64,000 nt of DNA from Elusimicrobiota bacterium (GCA_026388155.1 JAPLKI010000002.1:1-64000), one strand, 5' to 3'; counted from the stretch's first letter, positions 51,112 to 60,214 are shown. Notes: generated from the sequence alone by a model not told the origin. Numbers and translations are program-made.

Positions 51112-51126
51112 ACTGAAAGATCATAT

Positions 51127-51156
51127 CCGCGCCCGGGTCCTATGACTCAGGCGCGG
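51127..51156 (+). promoter_or_regulatory. Intercistronic hairpin in the second family A cassette
   Basis: CCGCGCC (51127-51133) and GGCGCGG (51150-51156) form a 7-bp stem with no T-run, at the same place as the hairpin at 13609-13638. Confidence 0.45.
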
Positions 51157-51190
51157 GTTAAGACCTAAAAATCAAACGAAACAGGAGAGT

Positions 51191-52318
51191 ATGATGAAAC
51201 TGAATAAACTGAAAGTTACGCTCGGAGTTCTCGCAGTTTACGCCGCGGCATACGGCCCTATGGCCTACGCGTGGAAGAGCCTGCCGTTACAGGCTCACAC
51301 GAACATTATGCAGGCCGCTTTGGATAAGATAGACAAGTCCGAATATCCGGATCTTGCTACTTTTCAAGATAAACTTCGGGAGGGCGCTAATGATGAGAGC
51401 TGGCATACAGTAGACAGCCCGAACGGCGGCAAACCGAAAGACATCTGGCTCGGGGCAAAAACCGAGGACGCGGGCGGCGTGCTTGGCAATTACGCGGCCT
51501 TTGATCTTGAGCATGCGTACAGGCGTATCGGTTCTATCTGCCACTTAACGGAGGATCAGGCTTCTCCGCCGCACGCGGCCAATGTGCAGCACGGGTTGTT
51601 CGACAGGTTTGAGACCGCAGCCGGCGATTACTCGGCTCCCCTGTACAATGTGCCGGCCGATGCCGGTGCTAAAGAGCCGTACGTCTATTATCAGGAAACG
51701 CAGGATGCCACGCGCCGCCTGCTTGGCTCCTGGGTAAATCCGGAAACGAACAGGCCTTACTGGGTTGAAGATCCGGATTCGGGCGTTAAGCTTGGCCAGG
51801 ACACTACATTCGGCGTGTTTGGCGGCTACGGGGGAGGAGAGGATTCTTTCCCGGTTACTCATTCCGAAAGCCGGATTCACTCGATAGTGGATGGGCAGTT
51901 CCAGTTAGCCGCCAAGGCCACGCTGAATATCATTATAGCGGCCTCAAAAAGACTGCCGCCGCTTGTTTCCGATCTGGCCGCTGTCAATACGGGCGGCGGT
52001 GTTGAGATCAGCTTCAACGCCGGAGACAACCGCTCCAGTCAGATCAAGTACCAGGTGGGCGTTTACCAGCACAGTCAGTTATTGGGCCTTATCAAGGAAG
52101 ATGTTCTTGAGCTTGTCCGGCCTGGGGCGTACGGTCTGCCCTTGGGCGGCAGGGTGTCGTTGGTTTGGGATGGAACTGTGCAGGGCCATAAGCTGACCGC
52201 CGGTGATTACATGGTGCAGGTGATACTCACCGACTCGGACAATAACAGCACTCCGGACAGTGTGAACACGGATAAATCGCCTTTTAACAGTACGAAAGTG
52301 GATGTTTCTCTGCACTAG
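51191..52318 (+). CDS. Secreted zinc-dependent phospholipase C / P1-nuclease-fold protein, paralogue
   Basis: The 375-residue protein has a signal peptide (to about 27; start ATGATG with AGGAGAG upstream), then directly the all-alpha domain. Metal-ligand candidates are in QAHTNIMQAAL (about 35), DESWHTVDS (about 72) and CHLTEDQASPPH (about 118; HxxxDxxxxxH). A beta-rich C terminus follows (about 255-375), ending with a PDSVNTDKSPFNST segment like the 13666 protein. It lacks the Pro/Ala linker of its paralogue. It lies 79 nt after the family A gene, repeating the arrangement at 11292-14982. Confidence 0.75.
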   Translation: MMKLNKLKVTLGVLAVYAAAYGPMAYAWKSLPLQAHTNIMQAALDKIDKSEYPDLATFQDKLREGANDESWHTVDSPNGGKPKDIWLGAKTEDAGGVLGNYAAFDLEHAYRRIGSICHLTEDQASPPHAANVQHGLFDRFETAAGDYSAPLYNVPADAGAKEPYVYYQETQDATRRLLGSWVNPETNRPYWVEDPDSGVKLGQDTTFGVFGGYGGGEDSFPVTHSESRIHSIVDGQFQLAAKATLNIIIAASKRLPPLVSDLAAVNTGGGVEISFNAGDNRSSQIKYQVGVYQHSQLLGLIKEDVLELVRPGAYGLPLGGRVSLVWDGTVQGHKLTAGDYMVQVILTDSDNNSTPDSVNTDKSPFNSTKVDVSLH

Positions 52319-52450
52319 CCTGAAAAATTCAGTTGAATTTTTCCCTTCGCGGAGCTCAGGTGCGCTTCGCGCGGCATACGCCCTCGCAAATTCTGCGCGC
52401 AATGCGCTTGATTTGCGACCCGCAAAGCGGGGAATCCTGCATACTTTTGT
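52319..52450. repeat. R2 repeat, copy 2
   Basis: R2 starts immediately after the TAG stop codon, as copy 1 does after its TAA (14983). It contains CCTGAAAAATTCAG/TTGAATTTTTCCC, GGAGCTCAGGTGCGCTTCGC, CGCGCAATGCGCTTG and CCCGCAAAGCGGGG hairpins. Confidence 0.85.
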
Positions 52451-52479
52451 TCCTTAGTAACGGTCGTGATCTTTAGGTG

Positions 52480-52625
52480 TGCAATTTGCCGGAAGTCCCC
52501 GGGCATTTCAGCCCGGGGATGAGCGGCGGACCGGACCGGCGCGAAGCGGAAGCCGGTTTTCGCATAGCCTGGCTACGCGAAAGGTCTGAGATCCCGTGCT
52601 TCAGTCCGGAAAGTGGTTTTACCAT
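52480..52625 (+). other. Structured non-coding stretch, possibly an IS605-type end or RNA
   Basis: AAGTCCCCGGGC-N6-GCCCGGGGATGA (about 52493-52520) is a strong hairpin of the kind found at right ends of IS200/IS605-type elements and their guide-like RNAs. A GCGGCGGACCGGACCGG stretch and a second near-perfect hairpin follow (TTTCGC-a-TAGCC-t-GGCTA-c-GCGAAA, about 52557-52582). No transposase or TnpB gene is nearby. The assignment rests on appearance only. Confidence 0.4.
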
Positions 52626-52653
52626 ATTTTCAGGGGAGGTCTTTATAAACTTT

Positions 52654-53751
52654 ATGCCAAAAACATTCTTCCATTCAAGTCGTTTAGCGGTTTTGTACGC
52701 CTTCACACTGTTCCTTGCTTCTCCGACCGGAGCCTGGAGCTGGGATCAATTTGGGAAGTACATATACGATTCCCACAGTGTGTTGACATGGTCCGCGATC
52801 GAAGGCGCGAATAACGCCTTACGCGGCACGAAAAACGCGCCCATAGAGGCCTGGCTTAAGCAGCTTAACCAAAAGCCGGTCATAGGGCTTGTTCCGAAAG
52901 ATTTTGAGTTGAATATGAAAACATTGAAAGGCGGTTTTTATCAGATCGATGATTTCAAAGATTTAACGCTTTTAACTTCCAACAGGCTTCAGCTGGGAAA
53001 TGTCGCGGCTGACTATCCGTATCGCCTGAACATGCCCGGAACCTCCAAGTCCGCGCTCTTCAGGTTTTACAGCCGGGTCTGGTCCGAGCAGCTTGGGGTT
53101 GAACTGGCCGAATCGACATACGAGAACTTCAATCCGACCGGCATGGGCATGCCCGTTCATTTCTTAAGGTCTTATCAGGAAACCGGCGGGACTCCCCCTG
53201 TTAAGCTTGACTCGGCGCGCCAATCCTGCGATAAAGCGGTAAGCCTGGTTGAAAAGTTCACGGAAAGCGCCTGGAAGGAATGGCTGAGGGGAAATAACGC
53301 CGCCGACAAAAGCGAAGCTTTGCACGCTTACGAACTTATGTATTTCGCGCTTGGGGTGGCCGCGCATACCATAGAGGATTCTTTTACGCCCGCGCACACG
53401 CAGAGGTCGGTTGAAGATCCTCGCGTTATAGAGGACCTGTGCTACTATTACGACAACAATCTTTTGCCGCCGGCCGCGGCGGGGGCCTGCGTTCATCTTT
53501 TTGGGTTTAACGCCGACCCGAGAGACAGCATACATTTTAAAGGGGACGATAGATATCCAAGCACCGCCGTTCCCGCCAGGCTGGCGGCCCAGGCCGCTCA
53601 GGCGTACCTTACGGGCTTCGGCGAACAGGCTCTTGACGAGTTTTCCGGCCTCAGGTCCCGTTCACTGCCCGAAGTCATGGAAGAGTTCCTGGTAAGCGGC
53701 AGGTATGTAGGTCAGGGTTATTTTGACTGTTCAAAGCTGCCGGTAAAATAG
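52654..53751 (+). CDS. Secreted phospholipase C / P1-nuclease-fold protein, divergent
   Basis: GGGGAGG lies upstream of ATG 52654; the longer frame would translate the structured stretch. The 365-residue protein has a signal peptide ending near GAWS (about 26), with the mature protein starting at Trp as in classical phospholipase C enzymes. A mostly helical domain follows. DSHSVLTWSAI (about 38) and AAHTIEDSFTPAH (about 233; HxxxDxxxxxH) supply metal-ligand candidates. It is only distantly related to the 13666 and 51191 proteins. With the phosphatidate phosphatase next to it, a lipid substrate is plausible. Confidence 0.65.
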   Translation: MPKTFFHSSRLAVLYAFTLFLASPTGAWSWDQFGKYIYDSHSVLTWSAIEGANNALRGTKNAPIEAWLKQLNQKPVIGLVPKDFELNMKTLKGGFYQIDDFKDLTLLTSNRLQLGNVAADYPYRLNMPGTSKSALFRFYSRVWSEQLGVELAESTYENFNPTGMGMPVHFLRSYQETGGTPPVKLDSARQSCDKAVSLVEKFTESAWKEWLRGNNAADKSEALHAYELMYFALGVAAHTIEDSFTPAHTQRSVEDPRVIEDLCYYYDNNLLPPAAAGACVHLFGFNADPRDSIHFKGDDRYPSTAVPARLAAQAAQAYLTGFGEQALDEFSGLRSRSLPEVMEEFLVSGRYVGQGYFDCSKLPVK

Positions 53752-53823
53752 GATATTAACCGCCCCGGGGGCCAAATTACTGTCCTTGTAAAGATGCAGC
53801 TAACTTATCGGGAGGAATAAATA

Positions 53824-54681
53824 ATGAAACCTATAAATAAAAAAATAAAGTATTTAAGTTTAATAGCAATGATCCCGCTGCTGGGGCTGAATTCGTTCGC
53901 CGCCAAAAATCTGCTTATTTCCGATATCGACGACACTATCAAAAAAACCGGCATTCATAGCAGCGGCGTCGTTGCCCATGCCGCGGGAACCACCAACGAA
54001 TTCGCCGGCATGAGCATACTCTATAACAGCTATGCCAGAAGTAATGGAACGTCCGGCAAGGTCGAGTATTTAACGGCGGCGCCGGAGTTGGTGGATAATT
54101 TAGGGATTAGTTTTTTGCGGGAGGCCGGATTCCCTCCAGGGCGCGGAACAATAGCGGACTTCGTAGTGAGCGGGAGAAATCCCCGGATGGAAAGCTCGGG
54201 CGAATTTAAAGCCCGCAAACTTATTGAAATTTATCAGCGGGAAAAGCCCGAATTAATGATCCTTGTCGGTGACAATGGCGAGCAGGATATCGACGCTTAC
54301 GGCGAGCTTATGAGGTATGTCGCGGACCATAACGGCGCAACCAGGGTCTATTCGTTCATTCACCATGTTTATGAGGTGATGGGAAAGGCGATCCCTTCCG
54401 GGCATATCCCATTCGTAACTTCCGCAGACCTGGCGGTCCAGTTCGCGAACCGCGGGTGGATAAAAGAAGATGGCCTGATGCGCGTTCTGGGGGAAATAGA
54501 ATATGACAGCGGCGCCGGACAGTTCGCAAAAGAAGTGGTGCCGGCCTTTATGGAGTGCGCGTCGTTCAATGCCTGGCCTGAGATCAGTTCAGGGGTTCTG
54601 GCCCAAGCTCCGAACGCTTCAGCTATGATCGGAAGCTACGCGCAAGTTAAGGCGAACGTGAAAAATTTGTGTCAAAAGTAA
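53824..54681 (+). CDS. Secreted App1-like phosphatidate phosphatase (DUF2183)
   Basis: The 285-residue protein has a signal peptide (to about 26), then the App1 catalytic domain: ISDIDDTIKKT (DxDxT nucleophile motif, about 33-43), LTAAPELV and LVGDNGEQDIDAY (about 149-161). This HAD-like family removes phosphate from phosphatidic acid. Exported bacterial members exist but are uncommon compared with PAP2 enzymes. The C-terminal ~60 residues are outside the domain and contain two cysteines. GGGAGGA lies upstream. Confidence 0.85.
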   Translation: MKPINKKIKYLSLIAMIPLLGLNSFAAKNLLISDIDDTIKKTGIHSSGVVAHAAGTTNEFAGMSILYNSYARSNGTSGKVEYLTAAPELVDNLGISFLREAGFPPGRGTIADFVVSGRNPRMESSGEFKARKLIEIYQREKPELMILVGDNGEQDIDAYGELMRYVADHNGATRVYSFIHHVYEVMGKAIPSGHIPFVTSADLAVQFANRGWIKEDGLMRVLGEIEYDSGAGQFAKEVVPAFMECASFNAWPEISSGVLAQAPNASAMIGSYAQVKANVKNLCQK

Positions 54682-54692
54682 TTATCAAGAAC

Positions 54693-54911
54693 ATGAGGGT
54701 TGCGGCGTATGCCGGCGGCTATTTTAAAAGCGGCACATTCTCTTCCAAATACGAGATGTGTTCCGGCTTTACGCCGGCAACCCGGGGTATTGGGAAGGCC
54801 GGGCTGCGCGAATGGGCGTTTTACTGCCTAGCGGGCGGCCAATGGAATATGCTGCGGCACGAAGTATTATACGGTCAATGTCATAAACTTTTAAGGGAGG
54901 ACATAAAATAA
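54693..54911 (+). CDS. Possible small ORF, doubtful
   Basis: A 72-residue frame (MRVAAYAGGYFKSG … LLREDIK) fills the gap between the App1-like gene and the next gene. It lacks a ribosome site and a signal peptide. It contains AGLREWAFYCLAGGQWN, which could be a remnant of a larger gene. I cannot decide between a real small gene and chance. Confidence 0.25.
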   Translation: MRVAAYAGGYFKSGTFSSKYEMCSGFTPATRGIGKAGLREWAFYCLAGGQWNMLRHEVLYGQCHKLLREDIK

Positions 54912-54917
54912 TAACCC

Positions 54918-55889
54918 ATGACAAAAATATTTTTTCTTATTCTTTCCTGCTGTTGTCTCCAGGCGCCGGTATACGCCTTCGGCCATGCGGCGGAATTTGA
55001 ATGTCCGGCCGCTTCTTCAGCGGGGGAAACGCCGCTTGATTGTCCATGGGCCGGCGCGGCCCGCCTGATGGAAGCGAAGGCCGCCGCGAAAGAGCCGCTG
55101 GGCCCGGTCTTTTCCACCTATACCCCCGGCATACTGAAACAGCTGGCCGCGGACCGGTCCGACCCCGTACTTGCGCGGCTCTGGGGCGAGAGCATTAATT
55201 TTGACGAGATGGCTGACGCCATAATCGTAAACCCCGACATTCTTGTTTTCCTGGCCGATGAACTGGGAACGGCCCGGCCGAAGGGCCGCGTCTCACACGC
55301 GGGGATGGAACATACTTACGGCTACCTCTTCAGCCTGCTTGAAACCAAGTTCGGGTTCAAGCGTGCCCGCTGGGTCAGGGATGACATCGAGGCGGGCCTC
55401 GGCCTGCCGCGCGGGCTTATCGGCCCGGATCCCGCCGAAGGCACACTTTTAAGCAATGTAACCTGCCTGGCCGGCGGCATAGCCTTGAAAGACGACGCGG
55501 CCGCGGCGGCGCTTCTCGCCAAGACGGCCTGCCCCGACATTTTGAGAAAATACGCCGCCATTCGTATTCCGCGCTCCCGGCTGGTGGAGACGGTGGAGTT
55601 GGCGGGAAAGAGAAAGGTTTCGCTGCGCACCGACCTTGTGTCCTTCAGCACGACCTCGGCTGACGGGAACTCTCACCTGCTCATATATTCGGTCTATGAT
55701 TCCGTTCTGGATCAGGCAGCGCTAATAACGGCCTTCCCCGTAGACGCGGCTTTCGTTCGGAGGACGCTGGACTCTAAAGCCCTGGGGGCCGGAAAGCCGG
55801 TCCAGACCCGCTATAACGCCTGGGTGGAGGGTCTCAGCGGCAAGAAACCCGTTAAAGGTCTGCGGGAAGTAATACGGATGGACGAATGA
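54918..55889 (+). CDS. Secreted protein of unknown function
   Basis: The 323-residue protein has a signal peptide (to about 20), two cysteines soon after (FECPAASS, LDCPWAG) and a helical region (about 60-190) with VSHAGMEHTYGYLFSLLETKFG and PRGLIGPDPAEG. A beta-rich C-terminal part (about 230-300) follows with LRTDLVSFSTTSADG. His and Glu in HAGMEHTYGY could bind metal. I recognise no family. GGGAGG precedes the start, and the next gene follows by 33 nt. Confidence 0.65.
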   Translation: MTKIFFLILSCCCLQAPVYAFGHAAEFECPAASSAGETPLDCPWAGAARLMEAKAAAKEPLGPVFSTYTPGILKQLAADRSDPVLARLWGESINFDEMADAIIVNPDILVFLADELGTARPKGRVSHAGMEHTYGYLFSLLETKFGFKRARWVRDDIEAGLGLPRGLIGPDPAEGTLLSNVTCLAGGIALKDDAAAAALLAKTACPDILRKYAAIRIPRSRLVETVELAGKRKVSLRTDLVSFSTTSADGNSHLLIYSVYDSVLDQAALITAFPVDAAFVRRTLDSKALGAGKPVQTRYNAWVEGLSGKKPVKGLREVIRMDE

Positions 55890-55922
55890 AAAAACTATCC
55901 GGTTTCTGAACGAGGTGATTAT

Positions 55923-57203
55923 ATGCCGTGCGGGAAAAATAAGTTTTGGCTTTATCCGCTCTTTGTGGTTTATTTTTCGGGCGCTGCGGCCGCACACGCG
56001 GCCGGGGCCCATACGGCGAAGAAAGCGGAACTGGTCGGGCCGGAATATCTTCTTCACTCCGGCGCCAGGTCTGTGTTGATGGAGGATGTCAACCAGCATG
56101 GTATCGCGCAGGACGTCTGGGATAAATTCATTATGGCAGGGGATGGCAACTATGACGGACTCCCTTCTTTCCGCCGCGGCCTTTACGGGGTCGTTGCCGG
56201 AGATCTTTCGCTGATATCCCTTTATGGCTATGATCAATGGGTAAAAGGCCGGGAAGACTGGGTGATGATCGTCCATTTGAAAGATGAGTGCCGCCAAAAA
56301 AGTTCAGTGGTTGAGAATTACGAAGTTATCTCCGATGAGCCTCCGGTGACGGACCCTTTTACCATATGGCTGTACGAACAAAAAAAAGAAAAGACACTGA
56401 TACCTGAGACCATGGAACCCTGCCTCGAAGCGGGTATTCAGAAATTCTGGAACGTGGGGACCTTTTATAGTTTAAACAAAGCCGATGAGAAAACAAAACA
56501 AAGATCGAGAACTTGCGGCGGGGTCGTTCATGATTTTTTGGATCAGACGGGAGCCAAACTGGTGACGGATCCGGTTAACGGGGAGCCCTATGACAACGCA
56601 AGCTGGGCCATCAGGGACCGCTCTTGCATAGAGGACATTACCGGCACTCCGGAAGATCTTTTTCAGGCTGTTTTTTTGGGAAAATTGAATAAGCATAGAA
56701 CGCCAATAGACTTATTCGGAGCGGGGTCCATAAAGCCATACAATCGCCCGTCGGCTACCCTGTTGCTCATGATAAACATCTTTGGCGAAGCTCCGGGGTT
56801 CTTAACGGCGGACTGGAATCATGTGGTCAGGACTTTCATGACCAAAACCGGATTTCAGTACACGGACCAGCTTCTGCCGGGATTTAACGAAGAGCCGCAT
56901 TCCATTCGGAACGTCGAATTCGAGGTGGTCGGTTACTATCTGTTGAACTATACCGCTGGATGCGCGAAGAAAAACCGTCTCGTTGAGTTGCAAGGCCTTT
57001 ATAAAAGTTACGCGGACTGGTATTTCGCCCGCAATAACAAAATTTGCGGGCCCCGGGACCTGAACGATCCCGTTTGCCGCTGGGGAAGCGTTCCGGCCAT
57101 GGCCGGGGACGGTTCCCGCCCGGACCTTACGGACTGGGATCATGTATCCTCCGTGCTTTCGCTTCTGAAAGAGGTCAAGGGCCTTTGTGTTTCGTCCAGG
57201 TAA
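55923..57203 (+). CDS. Secreted protein of unknown function
   Basis: The 426-residue protein has a signal peptide (to about 27), a region with VNQHGIAQDVWDKFIMAGDGNYDGL and at least eight cysteines spread along the chain, suggesting disulfides. The second half includes GGVVHDFLDQTG, CIEDITGTPEDLFQAV and DWNHVVRTFMTKTGF. No family is recognised. Codon use and composition match its neighbours. It is the last gene before a degenerate R1 copy. Confidence 0.65.
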   Translation: MPCGKNKFWLYPLFVVYFSGAAAAHAAGAHTAKKAELVGPEYLLHSGARSVLMEDVNQHGIAQDVWDKFIMAGDGNYDGLPSFRRGLYGVVAGDLSLISLYGYDQWVKGREDWVMIVHLKDECRQKSSVVENYEVISDEPPVTDPFTIWLYEQKKEKTLIPETMEPCLEAGIQKFWNVGTFYSLNKADEKTKQRSRTCGGVVHDFLDQTGAKLVTDPVNGEPYDNASWAIRDRSCIEDITGTPEDLFQAVFLGKLNKHRTPIDLFGAGSIKPYNRPSATLLLMINIFGEAPGFLTADWNHVVRTFMTKTGFQYTDQLLPGFNEEPHSIRNVEFEVVGYYLLNYTAGCAKKNRLVELQGLYKSYADWYFARNNKICGPRDLNDPVCRWGSVPAMAGDGSRPDLTDWDHVSSVLSLLKEVKGLCVSSR

Positions 57204-57243
57204 ACACGGGCAGGACCGGCCCGTCCGGCGGGTAATGCCAGAA

Positions 57244-57278
57244 GCTTAGCCGAAGGCGTTTCTGATAAGCCGCCGCAG
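57244..57278 (+). repeat. R1 fragment
   Basis: CTTAGCCGAAGGCGTTTCTG followed by ATAAGCCGCCGC matches the start of R1; the remainder up to the next gene is unrelated, with a GGGCTCAGGGCCC palindrome near 57313-57325. Confidence 0.45.
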
Positions 57279-57381
57279 GCGCTCCGCTGTTCATTTTAGC
57301 GCGGTAGATGCCGGGCTCAGGGCCCGGGACTATTTTGGTTCAAAGACCAGAAAAAACATAAAAACAAGGAGACATAAAACA

Positions 57382-57861
57382 ATGAAAAAAACAGTAATAA
57401 CCTTACTTCTGATGACTGCCGGCCTGAGCGCCGCCAGCGCGGGCGAAGGCGCCGCCGGTTTTGGAAATCCGGCCATGAATACCTACACCTGCACGGCCAC
57501 GGACAACGGATTCCTTATAGACGGCAAACCCGGGAAAATAGTTTTCCGGACCTCGGGCAACGGTATACAGTTCCTTGAGTGGAAATCCGCTTTCGGCGGC
57601 TGCGAAATGGACACCGCCAGGACCTTCCCGCTGAAGCAGACCTCTCAGAAGAAGATCCCCGAAGCTTACAGGGCCTGGCTGAACGGGCCAACTTACGGCG
57701 TGTACTACGACTGGTACTATACCACCCAGTATTATTTCACGCTCGAGAGCGCCGTTTCGGAGCACAAACCCGGCGACAAGGTAAAGCTGGAGATCAACGG
57801 GGACGACGACGACGGCTGTTTCATCTACAACCGCCAGTTCTCGTGTAAGGTCGCCAACTGA
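57382..57861 (+). CDS. Small secreted cysteine-containing protein of unknown function
   Basis: The 159-residue product has a signal peptide (to about 20) and a compact domain with four cysteines (YTCTATD, GGCEMD, DGCFIYN, FSCKV) that could form two disulfides. It is aromatic-rich in the middle (VYYDWYYTTQYYF) and has an acidic NGDDDDG loop before the end. No family is recognised. AAGGAGAC precedes the start and a terminator follows, so it is a single-gene unit. Confidence 0.7.
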   Translation: MKKTVITLLLMTAGLSAASAGEGAAGFGNPAMNTYTCTATDNGFLIDGKPGKIVFRTSGNGIQFLEWKSAFGGCEMDTARTFPLKQTSQKKIPEAYRAWLNGPTYGVYYDWYYTTQYYFTLESAVSEHKPGDKVKLEINGDDDDGCFIYNRQFSCKVAN

Positions 57862-57882
57862 CTTCTGAAGGGAGAAAGACAA

Positions 57883-57912
57883 GCCGGACCCTGCCAACGG
57901 GTCCGGCCCTTT
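57883..57912 (+). terminator. Rho-independent terminator
   Basis: GCCGGACCC (57883-57891) and GGGTCCGGC (57899-57907) form a 9-bp stem followed by CCTTTC. Confidence 0.7.
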
Positions 57913-58011
57913 CAAACGAACTAGCACCTAACCGGGAGTATTTATGCGGTAGATGATAGTGATGGCCAGTGCTGCCTCCACCGCCTCGGGTCCTAATCAA
58001 AGGAGTTTTTT

Positions 58012-59187
58012 ATGGAACAGCCATTCGCGGATGCTGTATTTCACAAACTCGCCATGGCCTTGGCCTTTACTCTATTCTGTCCGGATTGTTTTTTGTCGGC
58101 TCAGGCTTCTAGCCTTCCCGTTCCTGCAGGCGAGTACGCCGTTTCAATCAGATATTTTTCCCTGCATCGGGGTTTCGCTGTTCCAAAAGCAGACTTGATC
58201 TCGCTACGCTCTTTGGAACAGGAAGATTGCAAAAGCGGAGATGCCGATAACTATTACAGACAACTCCCGGTGATAGAAGTGTCCCCTGTGGCAGGGGCCT
58301 TAACCGGGAAACAGGCATATTTTTTCCCCGGTGTTCTCGCGGAGCGCACACTGAAGGATTGGCATCTCACGGAACAGGCTTTATCGAGCGTTCAAACCTT
58401 AAATATACCCAGAACGTACGATTTGCCGGTGCCGGTGGAATTGCGCGGCACAATCCTGTTTCTCCCCGGCCTTGGGTCATCGCCGCAGTTTTATCTGACC
58501 ATAGCAACCGCCTTGGCAAGCCATGGCTACAGGGTCCTTATCGGCGGACACCCCGGGATTTCCGGTGATGCTTACACTTCGGATAATTGTCTGCTGCCGG
58601 GTATCGATCAGGAGCAACTGATGCGCAAGATCCAGAATTCGAAACTGATCGATCCTGTGATGAACGCATCCATTAAGGTGCTGCTGAAGGATATCGATGT
58701 CCTAGTAAAATACATCCATAGTGCCGACACGTCTAAGCAGCCTTTGCCGTTATTTGCAATGGGTCATTCTATAGGGGGGATAGCCGCTAACATGTATTGT
58801 TCTCAAAAAAGGGGGCCATGCGCCGCCGCAGTCAATCTTGACGGAGGGGAATATCCGCTCTTCCCACGTCAATCCTGGCCATCCCGCAGGGATCTTCCTT
58901 ATCTTAAATTCCGTTCCACTGAAAATATCGCTAGGGACAGAATTCCCAAAGATATTGCCGGGCCGCGTCAGTGTGTCTTCGATTTTGACGGCAAGGACGG
59001 AAAAGTACTGCATCAATCATTTACCGATATAGGGTTTTTCAAAGGTATACCGTCCGAAGAGATGCCGCTGGCTGACCTTAGGAGCAAAACCGCGCGGGTT
59101 ATACTTTCATTCCTTAAAAAAGCCGCCGCCCCTGACGACGGAGCGGCTGATGCGTCCGTATCCTGGTGCGGAGGACTTAGTAAATAA
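58012..59187 (+). CDS. Secreted alpha/beta-hydrolase (PAF-acetylhydrolase-like)
   Basis: The 391-residue protein has an export signal (about 10-31), then a hydrolase resembling platelet-activating-factor acetylhydrolases. Motifs are ILFLPGLGSSPQFYLTIATA, the nucleophile elbow GHSIGG (about 248) and VNLDGGEYP, with a late Asp and His (HQSFTDIGFF, about 343). Such enzymes remove short or oxidised acyl chains from phospholipids. AAAGGAG is upstream. It is the first of a run with three proteases. Confidence 0.75.
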   Translation: MEQPFADAVFHKLAMALAFTLFCPDCFLSAQASSLPVPAGEYAVSIRYFSLHRGFAVPKADLISLRSLEQEDCKSGDADNYYRQLPVIEVSPVAGALTGKQAYFFPGVLAERTLKDWHLTEQALSSVQTLNIPRTYDLPVPVELRGTILFLPGLGSSPQFYLTIATALASHGYRVLIGGHPGISGDAYTSDNCLLPGIDQEQLMRKIQNSKLIDPVMNASIKVLLKDIDVLVKYIHSADTSKQPLPLFAMGHSIGGIAANMYCSQKRGPCAAAVNLDGGEYPLFPRQSWPSRRDLPYLKFRSTENIARDRIPKDIAGPRQCVFDFDGKDGKVLHQSFTDIGFFKGIPSEEMPLADLRSKTARVILSFLKKAAAPDDGAADASVSWCGGLSK

Positions 59188-59265
59188 AGGCATGTGAGAC
59201 TTGGATCTTCAGAATTAAAGTTCCAAATTAAAGTTCTAAACAAGCAGGGAAAAAGGCAAAAAATC

Positions 59266-60201
59266 ATGAAAAAATCATTATACGCGGCGGTGGCGGTATT
59301 GCTGGGCGTTAATATTTCTTATCCCGGGGAAAGCGCCCTTGATCTATTAAGGGTTTCTGTTCCTCCCTCCGTTTTAACAGGGGTCCCTTCCCGTGCTATT
59401 TTCGGAAAAGACGACCGGCAGGAGCTTTTTTCCATTCCGGACCGGTGGAAAGAAGCGGGGCGCTCAATAGCAGGAAAGGTTTCCGCGGACCATATCACGG
59501 ACCACGGCTCCTACTGGGAACTTCATGGCGAGCCCTTAAGCCATAAAGAATGCCCCGGCAACCGCTTTGCTGACGAGATCACCGTTCCCAGTTGCACGGG
59601 CTTCCTTGTAAAGCCGGATCTGCTCGTCACCGCTGCCCATTGCATCAAGTCCCAGGACGACTGCGACGGTTTTTACTGGGTGTTCGAATATGCGCTCTCC
59701 GGCCCCGGAGACAAAAATTACACGAAGGCTGCGGCTGACCGGGTCTACCGGTGCAAGAGGATAGTAGCTAAGAATTACCAGAATTTCGGGGACGTGGATT
59801 ACGCCATTCTGCAGCTGAACCGCACCGTAGAAGGCAGGAAGCCATTACGGCTGGGCCTTGACGCGCAAGTAAGCCCCGGGCTTGACCTGGTCAATATCGG
59901 CAATTCCAATGGTCTCCCGCTTAAATTCAAGGATTCGGCGAAGATAATAAATATAAAAACTACCGGTCAGGCATTCGAGTCGGACCTGGACACTTTCGGC
60001 GGCGATTCCGGGTCCCCGGTCTTCGACGCCGGCACCGGCGAGGTGATAGGTATAACGTCCAGCGCGAACTCGGACCACTACCATGACGGGGTAAATAATT
60101 GCAGGCAGCTGAAGGTCTGCAATCCCGGCGACAAATGCTATTTAGCCGTTGCATCAGGGATATGGAACCTTAAGAGTGAGCCCGTGCTCGGCGCTGATTA
60201 A
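59266..60201 (+). CDS. Secreted trypsin-like serine protease 1
   Basis: ATG 59266 opens into a signal peptide; an upstream in-frame start at 59194 is less likely. The 311-residue protein begins SLYAAVAVLLGVNISYPG then SALDLLRVSVP, nearly the same as the family B protein at 32867, followed by an S1 protease domain. The catalytic His is in VTAAHC (about 125), the Asp in VDYAILQLN (about 179) and the Ser in GGDSGSPV (about 246). Extra cysteines (VPSCTG, DDCDG, YRCKR) suggest disulfides. It overlaps no neighbour, and the subtilase starts 13 nt later. Confidence 0.9.
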   Translation: MKKSLYAAVAVLLGVNISYPGESALDLLRVSVPPSVLTGVPSRAIFGKDDRQELFSIPDRWKEAGRSIAGKVSADHITDHGSYWELHGEPLSHKECPGNRFADEITVPSCTGFLVKPDLLVTAAHCIKSQDDCDGFYWVFEYALSGPGDKNYTKAAADRVYRCKRIVAKNYQNFGDVDYAILQLNRTVEGRKPLRLGLDAQVSPGLDLVNIGNSNGLPLKFKDSAKIINIKTTGQAFESDLDTFGGDSGSPVFDAGTGEVIGITSSANSDHYHDGVNNCRQLKVCNPGDKCYLAVASGIWNLKSEPVLGAD

Positions 60202-60214
60202 GGATAAAAAGAAT

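Noticed and set aside
52654-53751. Treating the 52654 gene as a third copy of the 13666/51191 pair
   Set aside because: Only the HxxxDxxxxxH motif and overall fold type are shared; the surrounding sequence does not align by eye.
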